Positions 1 through 12,105 are shown, counted from the first letter of the stretch. The stretch is 64,000 bases of DNA from Favolaschia claudopus (GCA_037176885.1 JAWWNJ010000039.1:124001-188000), one strand, 5' to 3'. Translations and numbers: made by a program. The notes: generated by a model from the letters alone, not told the origin.

Positions 1-120
1 CGGGAAGAGGTATGCGGCATTCTCGAGTTCCTCGTACGGATTCGTGTGCGCTTTGAGGTTGTTGTAAAGCACCGCGAGCGAAGGCCGGCGAGAGCCAACG
101 GTAGAGAACGAGCTGTCCAT
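1..120 (-). CDS. N-terminal fragment of an unidentified protein
   Basis: An open frame starts at an ATG on the minus strand (118-120) and runs off the window edge after 40 codons. It begins MDSSFSTVGSRRPSLAVLYN and continues with an acidic, helix-like stretch (NPYEELENAAYLFP). I do not recognise the family. Support for a real start is a pyrimidine-poor leader and a TATA-like box 70-80 nt upstream on the same strand. No intron is visible in the piece present. Nothing can be said about function without the rest of the gene. Confidence 0.5.
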   Translation of the reverse strand, partial: MDSSFSTVGSRRPSLAVLYNNLKAHTNPYEELENAAYLFP

Positions 121-673
121 AGCAGAAACTCTGAATGAGACGAGGGCGCGAAGAGAAACGAGAGGAATAAAGAGCACTGACCCTGCTTTATTATATATAG
201 CTTCGCTGAGCTCTTTGAGGCGCATCTTAGCGAGTCGATTGTCTCACAGTTTGACGTGCCTCGTGCGGGTTTTGTCCAGAAAAGGGCGAAACAAAGCAGT
301 TTTTGTGACGAAGCTCGGGCGAACAGAACAAAGCGTCAATCTCATGGATACCGCCAAAGCATAAAAACAAGGAATTCAAGGGTCAAAGCCTCGGGCTTCG
401 TCGCTCGGGGAAGACCAGAGAAGACCCCTGTGGTCGCCAGGTAATTTGTGCGCTAAACCTTCAAAACTTGGCCGAAACATTCAAGAGAACAAAGAGGTTT
501 GTTAGGCGCGAGTCGATAAACCCGTTATCTTATCTTTCGGCAAAATCCGCGAACACGACCCAAGCCTCATGTTATGTGCGACAATGGGCGATGCGCGTTG
601 TGAACCTTCAAATCAAGCTCCGAGGAATGTAGTTCACAGCAGGTGAGACATTATTATAATACAGTTTAGAGTT
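121..673. other. Intergenic, between two minus-strand genes
   Basis: This holds the upstream region of the edge gene and the 3' flank of the PML1 gene. Only short open frames with no recognisable protein are present. Apart from the TATA-like element near 190 I see nothing in it. Confidence 0.4.
190..199 (-). promoter_or_regulatory. TATA-like box of the edge gene
   Basis: On the minus strand the sequence reads CTATATATAATAAAG, about 70-80 nt upstream of the ATG at 120. This is a reasonable position for a fungal TATA element. It is inferred from sequence and spacing only. Confidence 0.4.
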
Positions 674-1721
674 TCAACCAGCTTCCTCGTGCAAAAGGAC
701 GTACTCTCGAGTGGATTGTCCAAATTTTATGACTGCAGGCCAGTTGAGCACACGACATTCAGAAAGTGATAAAGGGACAGACCATCGCTAGCTTTCAGCT
801 CATAGAATCGCGACACAGGAATAGCTTCGTCGTTAACATGTGTTCCGTTAGTAGATTCAAGGTCTATAATGAAGGGTCTAACAGTACCGCTTCAGTTGAT
901 ATATGAGTGAGATAGTGAAAGTACTGACTTGACAGCTCCTTTGGACACACCGAATTCATCTTTCTGCTGTATGAATCGATCTGGGAGATCGGATCAAGAC
1001 TGTCAGAATACAGCGCACGCCGAAAAAAATCAAAACAACTCACATTGAATTACTGCGTGTTGTTTAGAACAGGACGGATGATCGAGAGCGACATCAGCGA
1101 CGAGACGGTCTCTTCCAAACAGATAAGCGCTCTGTCGATGAATATGAAGGAGTTCTGGAACCCATGAGCGCACAGAACGGACAACGTGCAGCGCAAACTC
1201 ATCTTACCGACTTGTTCGCTGCCTTTGAAAACATATAACCTCCAACTGAGAACAGGTTTCCTTGCTTCAGGAGGCTCGTTATACTTCAGAACAGTGCTGT
1301 CGCCGTTGACAGCTCTGACAGTGTTCGTCTCAGCCGCAAGCAGACCTGACGGTTTGAAGTCTGGTTTTGCCTTGTTTGTCGGCGAAGGTGACCGCGAATG
1401 AGATTCTGGACGAGAGGATCGGCGGCGGGGTGAAGCGGAGCGTCGGGAGCGACCATCTCGGTCCCTTGAGCCTTGTCTTCGGTCGTACCTCTCCCGGTCT
1501 TTGGCGCGTTCTCGTTCACGGTCGCGTTCCGAGTATTCACTGCGTCCATATCCATATCCATGATCTCTGTCGCGGTCCCCTCGTCTAGAAGACGACCCTC
1601 TTCCATCGTCATAGCCCCGACTGGGTCGGTCCTCGTCATACCGTCTTCCGCTTCCACCAGCGCGGGAGCCTGAGTCGCGATTTCTGGGAGGAGGAGAGGC
1701 TGATCTTCTTCTTCCAGACAT
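674..1721 (-). CDS. PML1: FHA-domain protein SNIP1/Pml1, RES-complex splicing factor
   Basis: Five exons (1721-1208, 1154-1044, 980-929, 877-783, 732-674) join in frame to 276 aa. Residues 1-120 are an Arg/Ser/Asp-rich low-complexity tail typical of splicing factors. From about residue 140 comes the SNIP1/Pml1 signature (KPDFKPSGLLAAETN, then YNEPPEARKP). It leads into an FHA domain with the GRDRLVAD, HPSCSKQHAVIQ and DLESTNGTHVN motifs that form the phosphothreonine-binding loops. The protein ends soon after REYVLLHEE, as the family does. Pml1 is known as a subunit of the nuclear RES (pre-mRNA retention and splicing) complex with Bud13 and Snu17. The first intron interrupts the FHA domain, so an unspliced reading loses the domain. 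Identification is firm; the function here is inferred from the family. Confidence 0.92.
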
Positions 1722-4700
1722 ATTTGTTAATTGAATGACCCAAGACGAGAAGGACTGCTCAAAAGCTATCGAAAAGACTATGTGCCGCCTGTAGCGATAA
1801 CTTTCAGTGGTGTTGTTGGATGTTTCAAGGCAAGGTTAGTTGGGGTTTGTGTTGACATCATTTTGAACAGTTGGCATCACTCTGGATCAATCAATGCCGT
1901 TTACTCGTAAATAAATTTTCAACCCCAGCAGAGATTTGACTGAGCGCAGTTGACCATGTCTTTTATTGAGGAGTACTCTACTGCAGGACGCACACTTCTC
2001 TATTTCCTTTGTTGGAATTCAGGGGGTTTTCTTGGATTTTGCTCACTCCGGAATCGATCAGAGCAAAGCGATCCGGGGCCGGCTGGATACACCCTCACGT
2101 GGCCTGTGACGCGTCGCGTCGCCACATCCCGCACGCTAATTCAAGTCATGGCCCTAGAAGGGCTACAGGGACCTGATGGTTTCATTCCCATTTTCCTCCT
2201 TTTTCCTGCTTCACTTGCTTCAAGTTCCTTGGTTCGAGATTTCTTAGGAGTACCTATGGGAGGTTGAGAAGCAGCAAGTAGCGCGGGACACTTGATAGTG
2301 TATGAACCTGAGGTAGAATTTGGTGGGCGGAATCAGTTTTGCCATAAACCAACGCGAGGCGCCGAGTCAAATGGTTCGCGGTAAGTAGGCAAGGGTCCTT
2401 CCGACGTGCTTTGTTTCATTTATGAAACTGGACATTGTTGCATCGTGACGAGACATCGGTTCCCTCTCTGGAATCACAAACCGTCTTCGTTGTAAAGGGT
2501 TATCTGTTATACTCGATCAACCGAAAGATTTACCTTCAAAGGCAGAGATGGGATACAATATTGCACACAGTCCAGCGATTGACCGATTTCCGGGTGCTGT
2601 TTGCCTAGCGAATACGAATATATAGGTTCAGAAAGTAAAACTTGAACGGTTCGTTGCAGCGACTGAGATTCTGGCGTGAAACCGGCAAATGTCGAAGTCG
2701 AGGTGAGCATCTTGTACCTATTTTGACAGTAGATGTTGGAATGGTGTTGGAGCAGGAGGACGTCGGATTCAATTCAAGCTTGCTTGGTGATATATCGAAC
2801 ACGACAATGAACATAGTCAACCAGCCATTGCACTGAGCTTAAATGCGAGGTCCTGGTCGAAGAAGGATTCTCGTTGTTGCGTCACCGAGCGTGAGGTCGA
2901 CGCAAGGCGACGGTGTGGAGCCAAAAGAATGCTGCGAGCTTTGACCTGATAGATTGCAGAGAACGAAACATGTTTAATTTCGTACAGTGTTTGTGAGGCA
3001 CGAGTTCGAGCTGATAGCCCAGAATATTTCGCGGAGAACAGGGGTTTCACTGGCGTACAGATGCATGTCCTCCGCACGTCGTAACGGCAATCCGACATTA
3101 GACGATTCAAGTTGCCACACTCCAAGCCCTACAGCGCCTGTATAATAGCGATGCATTTCCCGCTGTCAGCCGATGTTCTGGCAAAGGATCGAGTATACTT
3201 GCATAGTGACCAAAGGCCGACCATCCCTGTGGTGAGAAGCTACTGTTTATATTTCAGAACGCAAATCACCAGGTTTATCAGCATCTGTAGATTGAGAAGA
3301 ACCTACCGATCATTCAGGTAATGCATCGCCTAGCGGCGTCTTGACTTCTTCTCGTTATGATGGGAGGATGTGTGGAGTTCCTGACAAGATTGTCAGAAAA
3401 CGCAACGCGCAAGTATCAGAGCGGTCCGTGAGGACCGTCGTCGGAGATTGGAGATCACTGGCAGAACGACCTCGCAGAGCACACGGCGAGGATCTTGAGA
3501 ATAGAGTAGACAGGATGGAGAGCGCGGGAAGGTATCAAAAGTGTCAAGAAGGATCTGACCCGGATTTAGCCTTGCAGACCTGATTCCAACATTGGCCACG
3601 GTGAAGTTGTATCGCAGGAGGGCGCGTGAATACACACACAATGGGCGAACCGGCGGCAGAACGTACGAGACAAGGTTGGCTGGCAGCGCGTATGTAGAAG
3701 GTGTTCGATAGCCAAGCGTTCCGGCTATGGACGAAGACGATTCAGCCGAGCGGTTCTGACAGTGAGAACGTGCTATATATGGCTTCATAGTTCACTCTCG
3801 ATCTCACCGCGATTGCTGCCGGCAGTAAGTACATTGAGTGGATGCTCCAACTCAAACAAAATTCAGCGGGTTGTGGTTGCCAAATACAGCTAGAGAGAGT
3901 GTTTGGAGTGGCTTGCTTGAGACCTCTTAGGCAGTGAAAAGACAGTAGCCGCGGAGGAAATTGGCGAGCTATAGCACATAGGTTGTTTGAAGAGTTGGAG
4001 TAGTCACAAACACCGCAGCTGTACGATAAAATGAGATGTTAGATTGGTAACAAAATTTGGGGAATCGCACACAGCACGATGGGAGAACACGCGCTCAGCG
4101 ACTGTATCAAGAACGATGGATAGAACACTCTTGATAAATGCGTTTGCGTTTGCGTCGGCGAAGGTCGTGCCAATTAGCGGAGTTGCATCTGTTGGTTTGA
4201 CTGAGAGTTTGGTCCAAGTATTCTATGCTGCAGAAAAAAAAATTACAACAAGGTTTCAGCGCATACAGGGACATCAGAGAGAAGAGATATATACGAACCT
4301 AGTGCGCCACAGCCTAGACCTTGGCGTTCTCTTTGCGGGAATGGAACTGAACACGACCCTTTCTACGAAGTTTGATTGCTGAATGACGTCGAGGAAGTCG
4401 CCCCAAAGCATTGAGTCGCTTTTTATCACGTCGTGATAGTTGCTAAAGCTCCAAATTGTATTGCAAACCAAAGTTCAAGCCCAAATATTGATAGAAGAGC
4501 ATGCGGACCGGGAAGGGGAATTTCCACAGGAGGATTGACTTAGGAATCAAAGAAGCTTGCAGGGTCGAGATTCTCGAAAATCCGACATGAGAGTCTCATG
4601 GGTTGACCGTCGCCTCCCGGCGCGTGAGCAGTATTTTAGCCTCGGTGCCGAGAAACCGAAGTTGAGGCGGGGAGGAAAAACCAAAAAACCGATCCCACAT

Positions 4701-5399
4701 ACACCAAGTGGCTCCAGGGTGACGTCGACGGCGAGCGCGCGCGCGTACACGGCGCAGACAGTGGAATTTTCGCAGAGCAAGCCGTAAGTAAGGCGTAACC
4801 AGCCATATGCATATGTTCATTTCGAATTCGATGGAGGTGCTGCATGAAATCAGGCCTAGGTTTACACTTGAAGTGCCCGCGCAGCGTGGACGTCGAAGAT
4901 AAGTCGCCAGTGAGCCAAGGTCCGAACTCAGTTCACGTAGAGGGCCGACAGCGAAAGGTCGCATACAGGCACAAAAAATCGAGCTCAATTCTCTTGCGCG
5001 ACGGATGTTGCTAGCAGCCGAATCCGGTCGAAGAAAAGCGAGGACCGAGGCCCTTCCTTGTTAAGGACAATTTAACTGGATCCGGGCGGTGATGCGATAG
5101 CGTTACGGAATTCGAATTTGAGGGTTGCAACGAAGTGTTGAGGTTTTCGTTGGAAAGATTCAAAGAAGTTGAAGAACGTGGTTACAGGAGTGCGTGCCCC
5201 TAGTACGGTGGGCTTTGAACACTCGGCGCTTCTGGTGAAAAGCCAAGAAATGAGAGGATAGTTGTAATTTTTAGACTGTTTGCCTTGCTGCAGTGGGCCA
5301 GCTCGAACATAGATGGAGTAGAAACGGACCAGTAGGAAGGTGCCTATTTGCAATGGACTTGATTGATGTACGTTAACATCTAGCAACGTCGAGGGCGTT
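1722..5399. other. 3.7-kb intergenic region left of the transposon
   Basis: Short open frames occur on both strands, for example 3393-3788 minus and 4547-4988 minus. None shows a recognisable domain, a believable splice pattern or family resemblance. The stretch may hold decayed genes or long 5' regions. I support no feature in it. Confidence 0.45.
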
Positions 5400-5432
5400 C
5401 TCTGAGGGGGCCGGTCGGGATGAATATCAACC
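5397..5432 (+). repeat. Left target duplication (GTT) and left terminal inverted repeat
   Basis: GTT at 5397-5399 is followed by the left TIR at 5400-5432, which begins CTCTGAGGGGG. It matches the reverse complement of 12106-12138 at 20 of 33 positions, including the G-rich block and a shared GGAT. The first five bases depart from CACTA at two positions, which could weaken excision. Confidence 0.75.
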
Positions 5433-5887
5433 TACAGATCAACCAGCGTTAGGATGGAGATCATACGAGGATAGGATGAATTTCAACGGACTCAGGATGA
5501 AAATGAGCGGTTCGTAGGTTGTTTTAGGCAGGATGATTAGTATTCTAAAACAGTTCGTTTCATCCTAAGCTCGTTTCAGCTGTTCCGCGTGAATATCAAC
5601 CTACGTTAGGGTCGAAAAATCAACCAACTTCATGCGGCTTTTCATGCGCTCCAAGGCTGATTTCTCACAGGACTCAGGATACATTTCAATGACAATCAAG
5701 ATGAATTCATGTAGGCATACTAGGCACGGAAAGATAATTAAAACTACAACAATCGAGCGGAACGGAGCAGACAGTTGACTGTAATGGGAATGACATAGTG
5801 ATAGACCATCGATATCGATGGCCTCGAGGCGGAACTAAACGGAGGCAAAATGAGTGACGTGAGACAAAATGAACACGCGCACGCACC
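5433..5887. repeat. Left subterminal repeat region
   Basis: Between the left TIR and the accessory-gene stop, short motifs recur: variants of AGGATGAA(T/A)(T/A)T and of ATCAACCTAC, in both orientations (for example near 5450-5500, 5540-5575, 5590-5610, 5665-5700). Similar motifs lie inside the right end. In plant CACTA elements such subterminal repeats bind the accessory protein; that role is inferred here. Confidence 0.6.
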
Positions 5888-7483
5888 TCAATTTGTACCG
5901 TCCTCCTCGTCGCTCGTGGCCTGCTCCTCACCGCCGCTCATGGCTTGGTCCTCGTCCTCTTCATCGTCGCTGGAAGGCTCACTGTGAACAATCAACTTGA
6001 CCTTGCGTTTCGACACCTCCTTTGCCTTTCCCTTGCTGGATGTCGCCTTCTTGCTGGAACTCGAGCGCGCCGCTACCTTCTTCTCTGCAGCTTGCTTCTT
6101 CTGGGCGGCACGGGCTTTGACAATCTTGTTGCGTCTGCCGCGAGGCGCGTTCGGGTTCCGTTTTGCTGAGTTGGCGCTCAAGTGGGAATATTTCGGGTCG
6201 ACTTCGAGCCACTCGTGACGGTACGCGTTATTGCGCTTGTTCTTGAAGTACTGTCTGATAATGTCTTCGGTAGCCCAGTCGTTATGGAAGCGCGCGAGGA
6301 TCGGGTGCCTCTCTCGTGCCTGTTGTCGCGATGTGAGTAACCGTCTCGTACATCATAATAAATATACTCACCACTCGAAAGAACTTGCCTTTGACCTCGT
6401 TGGAGATCTCGCGCCACGGTTTCTCCCAGTTGAGACCTGCTCTTGCAGCCAAGTCTCTCAGGTAACGCTTCGGAGTTCGGGTAAGTCTTTGTCGCACAAA
6501 ACAGTGTAACGTACCTGAATTCCTTTGTAGAGCTCCCTATCCCGGGTAGTCTTCCCCATGCCCATCGCGTCCTGGATGTTGTAGTTGGTCCCGGCCGTCC
6601 CCTTAGGCTTCGGGATATCATCCGTCATGGGGTCATCAGGTTCATCGCTGGTCACACCTCCGTGTGCGCGAGCCGCCTTGAGCTGCCGCTTGAGCTCGGC
6701 ATTCTCGCGCTTCAGTTTCTCTGCACACAATGTGAGTGAATGGTAAGCTCGGCAGTTCGGACCCTCACCTGCATCAAGGTCCTCGTCCACCTCCATGTCG
6801 TCTTGATCAGCATCGGCAGTGTCGCCTGTGATGATGTTCGTGCTAAGTGCTCAGACATTGGCGCCAAGGCTCGTATTTACCTTGAGCTGGCTTGATGAGC
6901 TTCGGCGGCGCTGGACGACGGTGAGCATGAGATGCTCGTCAACGACAGGAAGCTGCTTATGCTCACCAGGTGCGTCAACATGAAGGCGCGTTGCGGGGTC
7001 TCCGACGGCCTTAGCTTGAGCAGCTATCACATCATCAACAACGCGTCGCGTGAGTCACGGGACATTGTTGATGTGATTATGCACTCACCCTCCACCACAT
7101 CGTCTCCAGCAGTCAATTGCGCGACACGACGCTGCAAATCCTCCAACGCCTTGTTCGCAACCTTCAATGCCTCAGCCTGCGCGTCGATTTTGGCTATAAG
7201 AATTGCAGTCAATTCCCGAGCGCCGTCAAGGTATTGTTCTCGCCTTACCTCGATGCTTGTCATTCTCAATGGCCGAGTAGATGATGTCGACGGTGTTGCA
7301 GTTGTCGATGTCGTATTTTTCTTCCAGCTGGGCATGGAAGCGCTTGAAGTCTTCCAAGGTAGGGCTTGGGAGGCGCCTGTTCTCCTTGTCTGCGGCTTTC
7401 CTGGGCGGCCGAGGCGCCGGCTTGGCCTGGGTGCTTGCCTTGGGTTCACTTTTGATCTTGCGAGGTGGGTTTACTGGTGTCAT
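5888..7483 (-). CDS. CACTA accessory protein, Lys-rich with coiled coil
   Basis: Eight exons (7483-7249, 7193-7089, 7023-6967, 6910-6881, 6825-6769, 6720-6515, 6467-6372, 6319-5888) join to exactly 406 codons including stop. The N-terminus is basic and Pro-rich (MTPVNPPRKIKSEPK). Residues 80-115 form an Ala/Leu/Glu-rich coiled coil (ALKVANKALEDLQRRVAQL). An acidic linker and a second coiled coil (KLKRENAELKRQLKAAR) follow. Residues 230-330 look globular (RYLRDLAARAGLNW, RFHNDWATEDIIRQYF). The end is a Lys/Arg block followed by an acidic tail. I recognise no named domain. Its place inside the element, divergent from the transposase, suggests a DNA-binding helper analogous in position to plant TnpA. 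An in-frame upstream Met exists at 7510. Confidence 0.78.
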
Positions 7484-7627
7484 TGTGTTGCGCTGGGTTG
7501 ATATTGACAAGAGCTGTAGGAGAGGAGATGGTGGTTCGAGTTAGAGCAAATTCAAATGTTTGTTTGTCACGCGTCGCTTTGCAATATCGCAGCACAGCAT
7601 CCCTAATAAAGTATCTCTCTCCTTTCA
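7484..7627. promoter_or_regulatory. Bidirectional promoter of the CACTA transposase and accessory gene
   Basis: Only 144 nt separate the start codons of the two divergent transposon genes, so they must share a promoter region. An AT-rich CTAATAAAG lies about 20-30 nt before the transposase ATG. No clear TATA box was identified. Confidence 0.5.
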
Positions 7628-10600
7628 ATGGGCCAACGTCGTATCTGCGCCTGTGGCTGCGGTGAAAGAGTCACTCAAACACGAGAACAAATTCATCTAA
7701 ATGCTCAAGTGCACCCCTACCCTGCACCCTTGGGCAATGATGCCTCGCGTCAGCGCCGCGTCTATGCTCCAAGTTCCGACGACGACTTTGGGCACAGTGT
7801 AAGTGGTCCCGATCATGCTGGTCCGTCCCGACAAGCACAACTCGGCGGATGGTACGGCATCGGCACCCGCGAGCTTGACAGTGGGCCAGAGGATGTGGAT
7901 ATGACTCCGGCTCCTCCAAGCCCATCACAGCCGGGCGGGTTCGACGAGCCCGAGTCCGAGTCCGTTCATGGTGATGTAGGGGATGAACTGGAAGGGGACT
8001 CAGATGTGGATGATGTGCTAGAAGATGGCGGGGATGAGTTGAGGGTGGAGGATAGCGAGGGAGAAGACTCTGATTCTGATGAGCCGGATATATTTGACTG
8101 GGATACCTTCACACCTTCCGGGGTCTCAGCAGCAGATCATGTAGGGGAGGATTTCGAGAGAGAGGCAGCAGCAATAGGTATTTTCTGTCCTTTCCGTCAT
8201 GCCACGATCATAACAGTCTCTGTTTCTAGCCGACAAACTCAGCGCATATGACCTCGCTATCTGTAAAGCATTTGCCTTCAAGGTCAAGTCAAATATGACA
8301 GACAAGGCCTTCAGAATGACCCCGTTCGCTTTTCCTCAGCACCCACCTCTCCCCTCGCTCGACAAGATTCGTTCTCGTGTCAATTTTCTGGCTGGCTTCA
8401 AACCGCAGATATATGACTGCTGTGTCAATAGCTGCCTTTGCTATGTGGGCCCGCACGAGGGTTTGACGGAGTGCCCTTACTGCCACGAGCCGCGCCGAAG
8501 AGCCAACGGCAAACCTCGAAAGAAATTCACTTACATCCCTATCATTCCCCGCCTGGTCGCATTTGCGGCAAATCCTGAGATGGCTGAAAAGCAGCAGTAT
8601 CGAGCTGAGCACGTTCATCAACCGGGTAAAATGACGGATGTTTTTGACGGCAAGCACTACCGAGCGCTTCGACACAAGTTTGTCGAGATCAATGGCAAGC
8701 AACTCGATCACAAATACTTCTCGGATCCTCGCGACGTCGCGCTTGGTGCATCCTGGGATGGTTTTGCGCCGTTCAAGAGAAGGAAGAAGACGGCGTGGCC
8801 ACTCATCCTTTTTGATTACGACCTTCCCCCCGAGCTCCGATTCTTGCTGGAGTATATTCTGGCTCTCGGCGTCATCCCGGGCCCGAACAAGCCCAAGGAT
8901 TCGGACTCGTTCTTGTGGCCAGCGGTGCAGGAGCTGCTCCGGCTTGCGGCGGGGGTCCCCGCCTTTGATGCGCTTTCTGGTCGAGCTTTCGACCTCAGGG
9001 CGTATCTAATCCTTGTGTTTGGGGACATCCCTGCCGTCTCCATGTTTATGCGCATGAAGGGCCATAATGGGATCTCGCCGTGCAGAATGTGCAAGATTGT
9101 CGGTCTGCCAGTTCCGGGAGCCCGGGGAAATGCGCACTACGTCCCCCTCGATCGGTCATATCATCCGCAGGTCAAAGCAAATCCTCAGGCTGTGAAGGTC
9201 TATGATCCCGCCGACCTTCCGTTGCGCACGCATGATGAGATTTTGTCTCAGGGCAAAGAGGTCGAAGCCGCGCCTACGAATGCGGCTGCGGAAAGGCTGG
9301 CAAAGAAGTACGGCGTGAAGGGTGTTCCCATCCTTTCCTTTCTACATTCACTCTCATTTCCCCGGTCGTTTGGCTACGACTTCATGCACCTCATCTGGGA
9401 AAACCTCATCAAGAATCTCATTCTGCTTTGGACGGGTGATTTCAAGGGACTCGACGGCGGACGCGAGGATTATGAATTTAGCAAAGCGGTGTGGGAAGCT
9501 ATTGCGAGCGAGACCTCTGCCGCTTCCAATACCATCCCATCTGTGTATGGCAGCCGTATCCCCAACATCTCGAAAGACCGTCCCAACGTCTCCGCTGAGA
9601 TGTGGTCATTCTGGACCCTCTACTTAGGTCCCGTTCTGTTGCGCCGGCGTTTCAAGCACGTCAAATTCTTTCGACACTTTGTCAAGTTGGTCCGACTGCT
9701 CAACCTCTGTCTCCAGTTTGAAATCACCGAAGAACAGATTGAAGTCATCCGTGCTGGCTTCATCTCATGGGTCAAGGAATACGAGTCGTAAGTCTATCTT
9801 ATACCGTGCACTTCCTTATCGCTCACCTCTTTCGATCAGGCTCTATCTACAGAACAATGTTGATAGGATGTCGACCTGTCCTCTCACTATCCATGCTCTC
9901 CTCCATATCGCCGACTCAATTGCCTTCTGCGGTCCCGTCTGGTGTTACTGGGCTTTTCCAATGGAGCGCTACTGTGGCAGTATCCAGCCCGGTATTCGCA
10001 GCCGTAGATTTCCCTGGGCATCAATCGACCGATATGTTCTTGAAATTGCGCAGCTAACTCAAGTCAAAACGCTTTACAGTGTCGTTGAGGAGCTTGCGCT
10101 TCGTCCCCCGCGCAGCATAGTCCAAGGATCATATTCCGATCCCTCTTGTATGTGAATAGCTCTGCTGATACTGCGTAGTGCTGATAAACATTTGCAGACC
10201 CGTCGTGCTTATTACTACCTCCCAAGTCACCGACGCGCCCCGGAAACAATGCTATCAAGATGATCGCAGCTGCGCTCGCAACTCGGACAGGGGCATCTAT
10301 GGGACAGGTCAATACAGCATTGAATACAGCGATTGTTGAAGAGTGGGGCAAGATCCGGCGTGTCGATTCCGAGGCAGGCGATACCATGCGTTCCTGCTCT
10401 CTAGGGGGTGGTGCTGACGACTCCAGGGATGCTACATACGTCCGAGTAAGTTGTTTTCACTGTACTCGTACTTCGAGACTCATAGACCACATTATCAGTA
10501 CGAAGTTCTTGTGGATCAAAACCGACGTTTCAAAAACAAACCCGTTGCGTTGCACCTCCAGACATTCTATGGTCAACTCACACACATATACCGCGTCCAT

Positions 10601-10870
10601 TTACCGGTTGCCTGCCCCAACCTTCACCTGGACAGCGCAACAACATATATTCTTGCTGCCGTCCGGTCGTGCACTCTGAAGGCGCCGGACAAAGAACTGG
10701 AGGGGCTGGATATTCACCCATATAGCTCTCATGGTTCTCTGGACGTTGTCGATGTCACCACCGTCCAATCGCTTGTGGGCCGGGTCGCTGTTGCTGGCAC
10801 AGCCGGAACTATAATCGATCGAAGTGGTGTGTTAGCGCGGGCAGAGTGGGCAGCGGATGAAGATTACTGA
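7628..10870 (+). CDS. CACTA transposase, Tnp2 type
   Basis: Five exons (7628-8177, 8230-9787, 9840-10147, 10198-10445, 10499-10870) join in frame to 1011 aa. It opens with a small Cys cluster (RRICACGCGERVTQ) and an acidic, Ser/Asp-rich region of about 150 residues. A zinc-finger-like segment follows (CCVNSCLCYVG then CPYCHEPRR). The long catalytic part carries Tnp2-family blocks: NGISPCRMCKI, HSLSFPRSFGYDFMHLIWEN and, after the second intron, GPVWCYWAFPMERYCG. Tnp2 transposases are known to have an RNase H-like DDE/D core; FGYDFMHL contains a conserved acidic position. The C-terminal 300 residues are less conserved. No stop or frameshift breaks the gene, so it may still be functional. Confidence 0.92.
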
Positions 10871-11180
10871 GTAGTTTCCTAACCTCATGCATGCACCCTT
10901 TTTAATCTTTGAATGCTCCACTGAGCTTGATGGACTCGTCGTCGTACATAGACATATATATTATACCCCTTGCTGCTAGTGTATCTCAATATCTCGGGAT
11001 TCCCATGCCAATATAAAAAAATTGCAGACTCATATAGCAGTAGGGTGTCCTTATTTCATACTCACAAGTAATTTTGAGGCACCCCCCGTGCGCCAGAAAA
11101 AGGTCGAGAAATTGTAATTATTCTCGTGATCAACACAGCCACCACTCCAGACTTGTGTCTCTCCTCCATCGACGCGTATT
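10871..11180. other. Spacer between transposase and third transposon gene
   Basis: These 310 nt probably hold the transposase 3' UTR and the promoter of the next gene. The AT-rich run near 10950-10965 (ATATATATTATA) could be a TATA element or 3' UTR sequence. Nothing else is seen. Confidence 0.4.
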
Positions 11181-11877
11181 ATGGACGCGTTTTTCACTCG
11201 GGAACCTGACACAAATAACCAAGAAGCGGCAGCTGCTTTCCTAGAGGACTTGAGGGACAACAAGCATGAGGATGATAGGTGAGTACCCAAGCCTCTGAGC
11301 GCGTTGCTGCAAATTGACAATTGATGCGCGCAGTTACTTGTGGCCGACCGTAGATTTTCACGAAGTGTCTGAGCAAACGTGCAACAAGATCTTCTCTCTC
11401 CTCGGCGAGGCTCCCTTCTCTCTCCTCAACGAGGAGCCTCACCACCATAGGGATGTTACCAAGACCCCTCGACGCGAACGAGTTTTGCGGCAACTCAACG
11501 AAGTCATGATGGCGCGCATCTACCTCCCGATAAAGCGTGCTGTTGATTCCCAGCGTCTCGAAGAGGCGCTGGAAAAGGATGTTCTGGTTATCGTGGACTT
11601 CCTGCAAGCCGCCCGCCGTCATAAAGAATTTGTGTTTCCTTTGCCCCACGCGGAGCACAAAATTTTGAGCAGCGCAGCCGGGATCAGGGCAGCTCTGCTA
11701 AAGGTCGAGGACATGCTGCGTCTCAACAGCGACCTACCGGGTTCAGTCACAGAATCGGACTCGCAGCCGGGATGGAATCCCTTTCCGCGCATGTCGGCAC
11801 TCGTAATCCCCCGCACTTCCGACAACGAGGAGGACCCCGATAAGACGTTGGTGGGCATCAAGGTCGAGCCTATGTAG
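11181..11877 (+). CDS. Unidentified 213-aa protein carried by the CACTA element
   Basis: Two exons (11181-11278 and 11334-11877) with a canonical 55-nt intron join to 214 codons including stop. The N-terminus is acidic (MDAFFTREPDTNNQEAAAAF). The middle is helical and basic, with an RRERVLRQLNEVMMARIYLP stretch and EKDVLVIVDFLQAARRHK. The C-terminus is acidic (TSDNEEDPDKT). No signal peptide, membrane segment or known domain is visible. It lies between the transposase and the right subterminal repeats, in the transposase orientation, so it belongs to the element rather than to the host. It could be a helper of transposition, an element-encoded regulator or captured host sequence; the data do not decide. 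Confidence 0.72.
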
Positions 11878-11939
11878 CTCAGTTATGAAAGGCATCCATA
11901 TATATTCACTATCTATGCTTGTACTGTCTTTGTATTGTT

Positions 11940-12105
11940 TTTATTCTATCATAGGTTGATATAATATTTGGCGAGCAACCGCATGAATCTCATTCTAGTT
12001 TAGGATGAATTGTACTGGATACAATGCAACCTACACAATAGGTTGAAATAAATCAACCTAAAATCAGCCGGTGTTAGGTTGTTGGACGATTTTCATCCTG
12101 AGCTA
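11940..12105. repeat. Right subterminal repeat region
   Basis: This contains TTTAGGATGAATTG, CAACCTAC, AGGTTGAAAT, CAACCTAAAATC, TTAGGTTGTT and TTTTCATCCTGAGC, the last the inverse of CTCAGGATGAAAA at the left end. The density of AGGATGA and CAACCTA motifs mirrors the left subterminal region. Confidence 0.6.
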
